From Paralimibaculum aggregatum (GTDB lineage Bacteria > Pseudomonadota > Alphaproteobacteria > Rhodobacterales > Rhodobacteraceae), in NCBI RefSeq assembly GCF_030270585.1, contig NZ_BSYI01000005.1:62001-126000 (forward strand): a DNA stretch of 64,000 bases, read 5' to 3'. The notes beneath the pieces were generated by a model. The model did not search any database and was not told where the DNA came from. It worked only from the letters and a program-made list of their open reading frames with translations. Below are positions 8,165 to 16,334 of the stretch, piece after piece; the stretch's first letter is position 1; every line of letters starts with the position of its first letter. The translations under genes and the position numbers were made by a program.

Positions 8165-9690
8165 CGCTTCGCCCCCATCGGCCGGCCCGGCGCGGGATAC
8201 TGCATCCGGTTCAGCACATCGTCCCAGGAGACGTTGTTGCGCACGAACTCGGTCGCCGCATCGCGCTTCGGCTGATAGTCCCAGGAGGTGACGAGCCCGG
8301 CCTCCATCGCCGCATGCACGGCGCGGCGCTGGCGCTGGGTGGCGATCACATGGCTGCGGATCGCCTCGGAATCCCAGCGCCGCGCGACCTCCGCCGCGAA
8401 GCCGGCGGCGACCGCGGCATGGGCCGGGTCCTCGGCGAGGTTGGCGAGCTCCGCCGGGTCGGCCACGAGGTCGAAGAGCTGCGGCGGGTCGACATCGCAA
8501 TGGATGTACTTGAAGCGCCCGCGGCGGATCATGAAGACCGGGTGCGAGGCGCATTCGGCGCAGTATTCCCCGATCGCCTCGCCGTCGTCCTCCGGGCCGC
8601 CGGCGGCCATCGGCAGCAGCGACCGCCCGTCCACCGGCATCCCCAGCGCCGGCGCCTCGCCGCCCTGCGCGGCGATGTCGAGGAAGGTCGGCAGGATGTC
8701 CACCAGCGAGCACGGCGCGGCGATCTCGGCCTGCGCGATCCCCGGCCCGGCGATGATCAGCGGCACCCGGCCGGAATGCTCGAAGAAGGTCATCTTGTAC
8801 CAGAGCCCGCGCTCGCCCAGCATGTCGCCGTGATCGGCGGTGACGACGATCACCGTGTTGTCGAGCTGGTCCGATTCCTCCAGCGCCTGCACGATGGCGC
8901 CGAGCTTGCTGTCGAAATAGGAGGTGTTGGCATAATAGGCGTGCCGGGCGTTGCGGATCTGCGCCTCGCCGGGGGCCGCGACATCCGCCTCGATCCCGTG
9001 CATCAGGCGCCGCGAATGCGGATCGGTCGCCAGCGGGCTGCCGGGCATGTCGATGGCGTCGTGGTCGTAGAGGTTCCACCACTCGGGCCGCGCAACATAG
9101 GGATCGTGCGGGTGGATGAAGCTCACCACCATGGCGAAGGGCCGCACCTTGTCCATGGCGTATTCGAAGATCCGCCGGCGCGCGAAGAAGGCGGTCTCCT
9201 CGTCATACTCGATCTGGAAGGTGGTGGCGGCCATGCCGGCGTTCTGCACCGCGTCCATGTTGTGATAGAAGCTGTCGATGCGCTCGTCGGGCAGCTCCCA
9301 GTCCGGTGTCCAGGCATGGTCGGCGGGGTAGATGTCGGTGGTCAGCCGCTCCTCGAACCCGTGCAGCTGGTCGGGGCCGACGAAGTGCATTTTCCCCGAC
9401 AGGCAGGTGCGATAGCCCATGCGCCTCAGGTAATGCGCGAAGGTCGGGATCGCCGCCGGGAACTCGCTCGCATTGTCGTAGGCGGCGATCCGGGTGACGT
9501 GCTGGCCCGACATGAAGGAGAAGCGCGAGGGCGCGCAGAGCGGCGCGTTGCAATAGGCCGCGTCGAAGCGGGCGCCGCGGGCGGCCAGCGCCTCCATGTG
9601 CGGCGTGCGCACCAGCGGATGGCCATAGGCGCCGGTGAACTGCGGCGCGAGCTGGTCGGCCATCACGAGGACGATGTTCGGTGGGGTCAC
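8161..9690 (-). CDS. betC: Choline-sulfatase-type sulfatase
   Basis: A 509-residue type I sulfatase. Cys52 in CAPSR is the C-x-P-x-R residue converted to formylglycine; Asp12 and the later TADHGDMLGERG segment supply the calcium site. Long stretches such as LSGKMHFVGPDQLHGFEER and TDIYPADHAWTPDW match bacterial choline-sulfatases (BetC), and the characteristic C-terminal extension is present. The start is a GTG at 9690 with AGGGAGAG upstream. Choline-sulfatase releases choline and sulfate from choline-O-sulfate. Unlike classical bet loci, no betA, betB or betI is adjacent, so a related sulfated quaternary amine is possible. A maturase would be needed but is not in the window. Confidence 0.85.
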   Translation of the reverse strand: MTPPNIVLVMADQLAPQFTGAYGHPLVRTPHMEALAARGARFDAAYCNAPLCAPSRFSFMSGQHVTRIAAYDNASEFPAAIPTFAHYLRRMGYRTCLSGKMHFVGPDQLHGFEERLTTDIYPADHAWTPDWELPDERIDSFYHNMDAVQNAGMAATTFQIEYDEETAFFARRRIFEYAMDKVRPFAMVVSFIHPHDPYVARPEWWNLYDHDAIDMPGSPLATDPHSRRLMHGIEADVAAPGEAQIRNARHAYYANTSYFDSKLGAIVQALEESDQLDNTVIVVTADHGDMLGERGLWYKMTFFEHSGRVPLIIAGPGIAQAEIAAPCSLVDILPTFLDIAAQGGEAPALGMPVDGRSLLPMAAGGPEDDGEAIGEYCAECASHPVFMIRRGRFKYIHCDVDPPQLFDLVADPAELANLAEDPAHAAVAAGFAAEVARRWDSEAIRSHVIATQRQRRAVHAAMEAGLVTSWDYQPKRDAATEFVRNNVSWDDVLNRMQYPAPGRPMGAKR

Positions 9691-9729
9691 GATGTCTCTC
9701 TCCCTGAAGGACGTTGCAGTGCGAACGGC

Positions 9730-9786
9730 TCAGGGGCGCCCCGGCGGAGGCTGGTAGTGCATCGGTTTCATCGTGCCGCGTCTCAT
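9730..9786 (-). CDS. Possible 18-residue leader-like mini-ORF coupled to the Rieske gene
   Basis: An ATG overlaps the Rieske oxygenase stop in an ATGA arrangement and opens an 18-codon frame (MRRGTMKPMHYQPPPGRP) ending at 9730. Every other junction in this operon uses ATGA or TGATG coupling, so the overlap may be meaningful, either as a tiny protein or as a coupling device before the sulfatase, whose GTG is 39 bases further on. It could equally be chance. Confidence 0.3.
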   Translation of the reverse strand: MRRGTMKPMHYQPPPGRP

Positions 9787-10922
9787 GCCCCTGCCCTAGC
9801 ATAGGCGTCGAGCACGAGCCCGTGGAAATGATGCACCGCGTGTTCCGACTTGCCGGAGCCGTCGGGGTCGTGGACGATCCGGCCCTGGGTGAAGGCGGGG
9901 GTGTTCATGCCGCGCTGCACGCTCTCGACCAGCGCGATGTCCTCGGCCTGCAGCACCTCGTCGATATAGCGGATCGCCTCGGTCTCGGCGGGCAGCTTCT
10001 CCGCCGTCTCGAAGAAGAAGTCGTAGGTCTCCAGCGTGCGGTCGGGGCCGACGGGGATGATGTGCATCACGATGAAGTTGCCCCGGCCCGGGTAGCGCAT
10101 CAGGCAGGTGTTGGGCCAGAGCCACCACACCGCATGGTCCTTCACGGTGGCGTTGTCGGTGGCATAGGCGGTGTTGGCGCCCTTGCCGGCCTCGGCCATG
10201 TGGCTGGAATAGATGCCGTGGGTGGTCACCCGGTAGGTGTCCATGTCGACCAGCGTGCAGAAGTCCTTGTGCGCCGTCGGGCAGTGGTAGCATTCGAGGA
10301 AGTTGTCGACGACGTTCTTCCAGTTGGAGCGGATGTCGTAGGTCAGCCGGTGCGCGAAGGTCAGCCGGTCGAGATCCGGCGCCCAGTGGCGGATCTCGGT
10401 GCCGAGATCGCCGGAGATCTCGGCCAGCGGCGGTGCCTCCGGGTCGAGGTTCACGTAGACGAAGCTGCAGAACGCCTCGACCTGCACCGCGTCGAGGCAG
10501 ATCTCGCCCGGCATGAAGTCGTGCAGGCTTTCGGTCTCCGGCGCGCGGCGCAGGCGCCCGGTGAGGTCGTAGACCCAGGCGTGATAGGGGCACATGATCC
10601 GCGTGGTCTGGCCCTCGCCGCGCAGCAGCTCGTGGGCGCGGTGCTTGCAGACGTTGTAGAAGGCGCGCAGCTCCCCCTCGCGGTCGCGCAGCACGATCAC
10701 CGGGCGGCCGGCGACCTCGATGGCGATGTAGCTGCCGGGCGCGCGCAGCTTCTCGACATGGCAGACCCATTGCCAGCTGCGGGCGAAGATCGTGCGGGCC
10801 TCGTGGGCATACCAGGCCGGGTCGGTATAGGCCTCGGCGCGCAGGGAATGGGAGCGCGCCGGGTCGGCATGGTAGCCGGCGCGGATCTCGGCGAGGCGCT
10901 GGGCGGTGATCTGTTCGGTCAT
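9783..10922 (-). CDS. Rieske-type oxygenase alpha subunit, carnitine monooxygenase (CntA/YeaW)-like
   Basis: A 379-residue ring-hydroxylase-family oxygenase. The Rieske [2Fe-2S] ligands are Cys92, His94, Cys111 and His114. The mononuclear iron site is NFLECYHCPTAH, with His213 and His218 and an Asp in the late segment AEDIALVESVQRG. Glu210 stands where most family members have the bridging Asp; this Glu is a feature of the quaternary-amine enzymes such as CntA. The C-terminal QGRI...GSG..EH...HFH segment also resembles CntA. CntA cleaves carnitine to trimethylamine and malic semialdehyde; GbcA-type betaine demethylation is the main alternative. No reductase subunit is encoded beside it. It is the first gene of the operon, with SD GGGAGGG about nine bases before the ATG. 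Confidence 0.82.
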   Translation of the reverse strand: MTEQITAQRLAEIRAGYHADPARSHSLRAEAYTDPAWYAHEARTIFARSWQWVCHVEKLRAPGSYIAIEVAGRPVIVLRDREGELRAFYNVCKHRAHELLRGEGQTTRIMCPYHAWVYDLTGRLRRAPETESLHDFMPGEICLDAVQVEAFCSFVYVNLDPEAPPLAEISGDLGTEIRHWAPDLDRLTFAHRLTYDIRSNWKNVVDNFLECYHCPTAHKDFCTLVDMDTYRVTTHGIYSSHMAEAGKGANTAYATDNATVKDHAVWWLWPNTCLMRYPGRGNFIVMHIIPVGPDRTLETYDFFFETAEKLPAETEAIRYIDEVLQAEDIALVESVQRGMNTPAFTQGRIVHDPDGSGKSEHAVHHFHGLVLDAYARAGA

Positions 10923-11069
10923 GGCGGGGTCCCTCCCGGGGCTTGGCTTTGCACCACGATCCATCCGGACGGGGCCCACGGGCTAGCGCGGCTCGCCGCC
11001 CAGTTGACGATATCCGACACCGGGCGCCGCGCCGGATCAGCGCCGGCGCCAGACCGCGCGCGGCCTGCC
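10923..11069 (-). promoter_or_regulatory. Probable promoter region of the quaternary-amine catabolic operon
   Basis: This 147-base spacer separates the GlxA-family regulator stop from the Rieske start, with both genes on the minus strand. All later genes of the operon overlap or nearly touch, so the operon promoter most likely lies here. An AT-richer patch at about 11007-11020 (GTTGACGATATCC on the plus strand) stands out in otherwise GC-rich sequence. No confident -35/-10 pair can be assigned. Confidence 0.45.
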
Positions 11070-12083
11070 TCAGCGCAGGCCGGGGCGCGGATGCATCGGC
11101 CAGGCGCGGAACTCGAAGGGGATGCGGCCCTTCACCCGGTCGGACCGCGCCGAGATGCCGAAGCGGGCGCGGTAGGCGCGGCTGAAATGCTCCGGGCTGG
11201 CGAAGCCGCAGGCCAGCGCGATCTCGCGCAGCGGCATGTCGGTCTGCGTCACCAGCCCGCGGGCGCGATCGAGGCGGATGTCGCTGTAATAGCGCTGGGG
11301 CGACTTGCAGACGGTCTGGTTGAACAGGCGTTCGAGCTGGCGCTGCGAGAGCCCGGCGCGGGCGGCGATCTCGGGAATCGCCAGCACCTCCTCGAGATTG
11401 GCCTCCATGATGCGGATCGCCTTGCGCAGGCGGGTCGGCGCGGTGGCGCCGAAGGGCTCGGTGGGCTCGGGCAGCTGCGGCGCGCCCTCGGCCCGCATCC
11501 GCTCGTGAAAGACATAGCGCGCCGCGGCATTGGCCACCGCGTCGCCGGCCGCCGCGCGCAGCACCTGCAGCGCCAGGTCGCCGGCCGCGGCGCCGCCGCA
11601 GCAGGTCATCAGGTCGCCGTCGATGGCATAGAGATCCTCGGTGACGGTGACATCGGGGAAGAGCTCGGCGAAGGCGTCGATATGCTCGTAATGCACCGTG
11701 GCGCGGCGCCCCGTCAGCAGCCCGGCATTGGCCAGCAGGAAGCCGCCGGTGTCGAGCCCGCAGAGCTTGGCGCCGAAGCGCAGCCAGCGCCGCAGCACCC
11801 CGTCGAGCGGTGCGCCGTAGAATGCCTCGGGGGTCCAGCTCGACGAGATCACCGCGATGTCCGGCGCCGCGGTGGCCTCGGCCAGCGGCCGGGTGGAGAG
11901 CGCCAGCCCGTTGCTCGCGGCGGCCTCGCCGCCCGCCACCGAATGCAGGCTCCAGCGGAACAGCGCGCCGCCGTTCAGGTAGTTCGCCGCGCGCAGCGGA
12001 TCGAGGAAACCCACCGTCGCGGCCATGTTGAAGCCCGGCGTGACGATGACGGCGATGTCGAGCGGGGCGGCCTGCCCGGCCAT
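11070..12083 (-). CDS. GlxA-family transcriptional regulator (DJ-1/PfpI domain plus AraC HTH)
   Basis: A 337-residue regulator. The N-terminal 190 residues form an amidotransferase-like DJ-1/PfpI domain (IAVIVTPGFNMAATVGFLDPLRAANYL; GLDTGGFLLANAGLL at the 'elbow', where Asp-Thr-Gly replaces the catalytic Cys). The last 100 residues are an AraC double helix-turn-helix (AIPEIAARAGLSQRQLERLFNQ; ALACGFASPEHFSRAYRARFG). Relatives include CdhR (carnitine) and GbdR (glycine betaine), activators that sense quaternary amines. The ATG at 12083 was chosen for its GAGGAG site. It lies between the catabolic operon and a divergent betaine-type importer and likely controls one or both. Confidence 0.86.
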   Translation of the reverse strand: MAGQAAPLDIAVIVTPGFNMAATVGFLDPLRAANYLNGGALFRWSLHSVAGGEAAASNGLALSTRPLAEATAAPDIAVISSSWTPEAFYGAPLDGVLRRWLRFGAKLCGLDTGGFLLANAGLLTGRRATVHYEHIDAFAELFPDVTVTEDLYAIDGDLMTCCGGAAAGDLALQVLRAAAGDAVANAAARYVFHERMRAEGAPQLPEPTEPFGATAPTRLRKAIRIMEANLEEVLAIPEIAARAGLSQRQLERLFNQTVCKSPQRYYSDIRLDRARGLVTQTDMPLREIALACGFASPEHFSRAYRARFGISARSDRVKGRIPFEFRAWPMHPRPGLR

Positions 12084-12125
12084 AAGGCGCTCCTCGTCAA
12101 CTCGATGACGGAAAATGTTAGGTCT

Positions 12126-12144
12126 GTTGCGGCAGCTGTGCAAC
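12126..12144. promoter_or_regulatory. Candidate operator dyad GTTGC-N9-GCAAC
   Basis: Inverted repeat GTTGC (12126-12130) and GCAAC (12140-12144), a 19-base dyad between the divergent regulator gene and the importer operon. Position fits binding by one of the two GlxA-family regulators; the five-base arms make chance occurrence possible. Confidence 0.35.
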
Positions 12145-12202
12145 TCTGATTCCTGCAGCCATGCGAGAACACAGACGACAGATCACACAGGGAGATAACC
12201 GC

Positions 12203-13165
12203 ATGACCCGGAAAAGCTTTGCGTTGTTGGCCGGTCCGGCGCTCGCGCTCGGCCTCGGCGCCGCGGAGGCGGCCGAGCTCGGCGCGGTGGACGAGCCGAT
12301 CAAGCTGGCGATCAACGAATGGACCGGCCAGCACGTGAGCACCCATATCGGCGGGCAGATGCTGGAGGCGGCCGGCTACAAGGTGGAATACGTCACCGCC
12401 GGCTACATGAACATGTACCAGGCGATGGCCGACGGCGAGATCCACGCCGCGCTCGAGGTCTGGACCTCGAACGTCTCCGAGCTGTTCGGCGAGCTGGAAG
12501 CCGAGGGCAAGGTGGTCGACATCTCGGGCCTCGGGCTCGATGCCAAGGAGGGCTTTGCCTATCCCGCCCATGTCGAGGAGCTCTGCCCCGGCCTGCCGGC
12601 CTGGGAGGCGCTGGCCGCCTGCGCGCCGATGTTCGCCACCGCCGAGACGCTGCCGATGGGCCGGCTGGTCGATTATCCGGCCGACTGGGGCACCCCGGGC
12701 GCCGACCGGATCGCGGGCCTCGGCCTGCCCTACAAGGCGGTGCCGGCGGGCTCCGAGGGCGCGCTGATCGCCGAGCTCCGGGCCTCGAGCGAGAAGAAGT
12801 CGCCGCTGCTGATCCTGTTCTGGCAGCCGCACTGGGCGATGTCGGCCTATGACGTGCGCTTCGTCGAGCTGCCGGTGGGCGAGCCGGCCTGCTACGAGGA
12901 CCCCGCCTGGGGGCCGAACCCGGACGCCACCTTCGACTGCGACTTCATCCCGACGCGGATCTTCAAGGCCGGCTGGGCGGGCTTTGCCGAGAAATGGCCG
13001 GCGGCCTACGAGATCCTCGAGAGCTACCAGCTCTCGACCGCGGACCAGCAGCCGCTGATGGGCGCGGTGGACGTGGACGGCCGCTCGGTCGAGGAGGTCG
13101 TCGCCGAGTGGATGGCGGCCAACGAGGCGAAGTGGAAACCGGTCGTCGACGCCGCGGTGAACTGA
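12203..13165 (+). CDS. Glycine betaine/choline-type ABC transporter substrate-binding protein
   Basis: A 320-residue periplasmic binding protein of the OpuAC/ProX family. A signal peptide (TRKSFALLAGPALALGLGAAEAAELG) covers residues 1-25. The mature part begins EPIKLAINEWTGQHVSTHIGGQML, and contains LLILFWQPHWAMSAYDVRFVELP, a stretch typical of quaternary-amine binders with Trp residues that can form the cation-binding cage. The ATG at 12203 has GGGAG eight bases upstream; an upstream in-frame ATG at 12161 would destroy the signal peptide. First gene of a three-gene importer operon followed by a regulator, so it sets the uptake specificity of the neighbouring catabolic operon. Confidence 0.9.
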   Translation: MTRKSFALLAGPALALGLGAAEAAELGAVDEPIKLAINEWTGQHVSTHIGGQMLEAAGYKVEYVTAGYMNMYQAMADGEIHAALEVWTSNVSELFGELEAEGKVVDISGLGLDAKEGFAYPAHVEELCPGLPAWEALAACAPMFATAETLPMGRLVDYPADWGTPGADRIAGLGLPYKAVPAGSEGALIAELRASSEKKSPLLILFWQPHWAMSAYDVRFVELPVGEPACYEDPAWGPNPDATFDCDFIPTRIFKAGWAGFAEKWPAAYEILESYQLSTADQQPLMGAVDVDGRSVEEVVAEWMAANEAKWKPVVDAAVN

Positions 13166-13169
13166 GGCG

Positions 13170-14246
13170 ATGGCGGTGACGAACGCGGCAGGCGCCGCCC
13201 CGGCGATCGCCTGCGAGGATCTCTGGATGGTCTTCGGCGAGCGGGCGCGGCGCCAGCTCGACAGCGCCCGGAGCGGCGGCGGCAGCCCGGCACGGATCGC
13301 CGGGCGGCTGCATGACCAGGGGCTGATCCCGGCGGTGCGCGGGATCTCCTTCGACGTGAAGGCGGGCGAGCTCTTCGTGGTGATGGGGCTTTCGGGCTCC
13401 GGCAAGTCCACCGTGATCCGCTGCCTGTCGCGGCTGCTCGAGCCGACGGCCGGGGCGGTGCGCATCGCCGGCGAGGACATCATCGCCGCGCCGCCGCGGC
13501 GCATGGTGGCGCTGCGCCGGCGCAAGATGGGCATGGTGTTCCAGCATTTCGGCCTGTTCCCGCACATGACGGTGGCGGAGAACGTCGCCTATCCGCTGAA
13601 GGTGCAGGGCCAGCCGGCGGCGGCGCGGGCGGCGCGCGCGCTCGAGGTGATCGAGCTGGTCGGCCTTGCCGGGCGCGAGGGCGCCTATCCGCGGGAGCTC
13701 TCCGGCGGGCAGCGCCAGCGCGTCGGCATCGCCCGCTCGCTGGCGGTGGACCCGGAGATCTGGTTCCTCGACGAGCCGTTCTCGGCGCTCGACCCGCTGA
13801 TCCGGCGCCAGCTGCAGGACGAGTTCCTGCGCCTGCAGTCGGGGCTCAGGAAATCCATCGTCTTCATCACCCACGACATCGCCGAGGCGCTGAAGCTGGC
13901 CGACCGCATCGCCATCATGCGCGACGGCGAGATCGTGCAGATCGGCACCCCGGCGGAGATCGTGCTGCACCCGGCGGACGACTATGTCGCCGAGTTCGCC
14001 CGCGACATCCCGCGCGGCAAGATGATGACGGTGGCGAGCATCATGCAGCCGGTCGGGGCCGGCGGCGAGGGCGGCGGCGAGGATTGCCGGGGCCCGGCGC
14101 TGGCCACGGCGATGAGCCTCGACGACGCGCTCGCCACCTGCGCCGCGGATCTCTCGCCGCACCGGGTGACCGATGGCGACGGGCGCGTGGTGGGCACCAT
14201 GCGGCCGGACGATCTGGTGCGCGCGCTCGGCGCGGTGGCGCCATGA
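13170..14246 (+). CDS. Betaine-type ABC transporter ATP-binding protein (ProV/OpuAA-like)
   Basis: A 358-residue ATPase. Walker A is GLSGSGKST near residue 72, the signature LSGGQRQR near 177, Walker B IWFLDEPFSAL near 194, followed by the switch His in FITHDIAEAL. The N-terminal helix-rich extension before the ATPase core (ACEDLWMVFGERARRQL) and the weak CBS-like C-terminal tail (about residues 280-358) are features of the ProV branch. It starts four bases after the binding-protein stop and overlaps the permease start (ATGA). Confidence 0.93.
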   Translation: MAVTNAAGAAPAIACEDLWMVFGERARRQLDSARSGGGSPARIAGRLHDQGLIPAVRGISFDVKAGELFVVMGLSGSGKSTVIRCLSRLLEPTAGAVRIAGEDIIAAPPRRMVALRRRKMGMVFQHFGLFPHMTVAENVAYPLKVQGQPAAARAARALEVIELVGLAGREGAYPRELSGGQRQRVGIARSLAVDPEIWFLDEPFSALDPLIRRQLQDEFLRLQSGLRKSIVFITHDIAEALKLADRIAIMRDGEIVQIGTPAEIVLHPADDYVAEFARDIPRGKMMTVASIMQPVGAGGEGGGEDCRGPALATAMSLDDALATCAADLSPHRVTDGDGRVVGTMRPDDLVRALGAVAP

Positions 14247-16324
14247 GCCTGGCCGAGAGCCCTGCCGCCGCGCTGGCGGCTCCGGCCTGGCGCCTCGGCC
14301 CGGGCGAGCGCACGGCGCTTGTCGTGGTGCTGGCCGGGCTGGTCTCGGCGCTGCTGGCGCCGCTGCTGCCCTGGGTCGCGGCCTGGCCCGACGCCTGGGT
14401 GCTGCCGGTGACCGAGCGGGTCGGCAGCGGCCTCGGCTGGTTCCTCGACCTGATCAAGCCGGCGGCGCGGCTGGTCTCCGGCGCCCTCGCCTGGCCGATG
14501 GCGGGCACCACATGGCTGCTCGCCGAGGCGCCCTGGCCGCTGGCCTTCGGCGGCTTCGTGGCGCTCGGGCTCTGGGTCGGCGGGCCCTGGATGGCGGCGC
14601 TCACGGTGGCCAGCCTCGGCTTCGTGCTGGCCTCGGGCTACTGGACCGAGAGCATGAACACGCTGGCGCTGGTCGCCGTCTCGGTGCCGCTGGCGCTGGC
14701 GCTCGGGCTCGGCATCGGCGTGCTGGCCTTCGAGATGCGGCGGATCCGGGCCGCGCTGCAGACCGTGCTCGACATCATGCAGACGGTGCCGACCTTCGCC
14801 TATCTCACGCCGCTGCTGGTGCTTTTCGGTTTCGGCCCGGTCGTCGGGCTGATCGCCTCGGCGATCTATGCCGCGCCGCCGATGGCGCGCAACGTGCTGC
14901 TCGGGCTCGAGCGGGTCGACCCCGAGATCCGCGAGGCGGCGCGGATGATCGGCACCAGCCGCTGGCAGCGCATCGTCGAGATCGACATTCCGGCGGCGAT
15001 GGGGCAGATCCTCGTCGGCGTCAACCAGTGCGTGATGGCGGCGCTCTCGATGGTGATCATCGCCGCGGTGATCGGCGGTTTCGACGATATCGGCTGGACC
15101 GTGCTGCTGACCATGCGCAAGGCCTGGTTCGGGCAGGCGCTGCTGGCCGGCATGGTGATCGTGGTCTTCGCCATGCTGATCGACCGGATGTCGGCCGCCC
15201 TCGCCGAGCCGGAGCGCCGCGGCGACCCGCGCATCGCGCGCGCCGTGCTGGGCGTGTCGGTGCTGGCCGGCCTGGTCTCCTGGACCACCGGGATCATCCC
15301 CGGCGCCGCCGAGATCGACCTGCTCGACCCGGTGGCGGCCTATGTCGATGCCGGGCTCACCGAGTTCACCAAGGCCAACGGCGCGGCGCTCGACCAGGTG
15401 AAGAACACCGCGATGTTCTACGGGCTGCTGCCGCTGCGGATCGGGCTCGACGACGCGGTGCTGCCGTTCACCTGGGGCTTCACCTGGGACCGCGGGATGA
15501 GCGCCTGGCTGCTGGGGCTGGCCGGCGCCGGCGCGGCGCTGATGCTGTGGCGCGGCTGGCTGGTGGCGGCGACGGTGCTGCTCGCCGGCACCGCGGTGAT
15601 GCTGGTCGGCATCACGCAGCTGCCCTGGCCGGCGGTGGTGGTGGCCGCGGCGGCGCTCGGCTGGCGCGCCGGCGGCTGGGGGCTGGCCGCCTTCGCCGGG
15701 CTGTCCTTCCTCGCGATGGCGGCGGCCGGGCTCTGGGACCGGGCGATGCTCTCGATCTATCTCTCCGGCGCGGCGGTGCTGATCTGCGCCTGCGTCGGCG
15801 GCGCGCTGGGCCTGCTGGCGGCGGTCAGCCCGCTGGCCTGGCGGGTGCTGCGCCCGGTCTGCGACACGTTGCAGACGATCCCGCTCTTCGTGTTCCTGAT
15901 CCCGATGCTGATGTTCTTCCAGATCGGCGAGTTCTCCGCGCTGCTGGCGATCTGCGCCTATGCGGTGGTGCCGATGATCCGCTACACCCGCCACGGCATC
16001 GTCTCGACGCCGGCAGATCTCGTCGAGGCCGCCACCGCCTCGGGCGCGACCCGCTGGCAGATGCTGCGCGACGTGCGCATCCCCTATGCCGCGCCCTCGA
16101 TGCTGCTCGGGCTGAACCAGACGATCCTCTACGCCTTCGCCATGCTGGTGATCGCGGCGCTGATCGGCACCACCGGGCTCGGCCAGGCGATCTACATCGC
16201 GCTCGGCAAGGCCGATCTCGGGCTCGGCGTCTCGGCCGGGGCGGCGATGGCGCTGCTGGCGCTGATCGCCGACCGGCTGGTGCAGGGCTTCGCGGCCGAG
16301 CGGCGCCGCGCGCTCGGGCTCTGA
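14243..16324 (+). CDS. Betaine-type ABC transporter permease, two permease domains fused in one chain
   Basis: A 693-residue membrane protein, about twice the usual ProW length of 300-350. Two binding-protein-dependent transport domains are present: one around residues 150-310 (IMQTVPTFAYLTPLLVLFGFG; coupling EAARMIGTSRWQRIVEIDIPAAM) and one around 510-690 (LQTIPLFVFLIPMLMFFQIGEF; coupling EAATASGATRWQMLRDVRIPYAA). A poorly conserved region with further membrane helices joins them. A single polypeptide would therefore supply both halves of the pore. The ATG at 14243 overlaps the ATPase stop. Continuous frame and two distinct EAA loops argue against a sequencing artefact. Confidence 0.88.
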   Translation: MSLAESPAAALAAPAWRLGPGERTALVVVLAGLVSALLAPLLPWVAAWPDAWVLPVTERVGSGLGWFLDLIKPAARLVSGALAWPMAGTTWLLAEAPWPLAFGGFVALGLWVGGPWMAALTVASLGFVLASGYWTESMNTLALVAVSVPLALALGLGIGVLAFEMRRIRAALQTVLDIMQTVPTFAYLTPLLVLFGFGPVVGLIASAIYAAPPMARNVLLGLERVDPEIREAARMIGTSRWQRIVEIDIPAAMGQILVGVNQCVMAALSMVIIAAVIGGFDDIGWTVLLTMRKAWFGQALLAGMVIVVFAMLIDRMSAALAEPERRGDPRIARAVLGVSVLAGLVSWTTGIIPGAAEIDLLDPVAAYVDAGLTEFTKANGAALDQVKNTAMFYGLLPLRIGLDDAVLPFTWGFTWDRGMSAWLLGLAGAGAALMLWRGWLVAATVLLAGTAVMLVGITQLPWPAVVVAAAALGWRAGGWGLAAFAGLSFLAMAAAGLWDRAMLSIYLSGAAVLICACVGGALGLLAAVSPLAWRVLRPVCDTLQTIPLFVFLIPMLMFFQIGEFSALLAICAYAVVPMIRYTRHGIVSTPADLVEAATASGATRWQMLRDVRIPYAAPSMLLGLNQTILYAFAMLVIAALIGTTGLGQAIYIALGKADLGLGVSAGAAMALLALIADRLVQGFAAERRRALGL

Positions 16325-16334
16325 GGGAGGGGCG

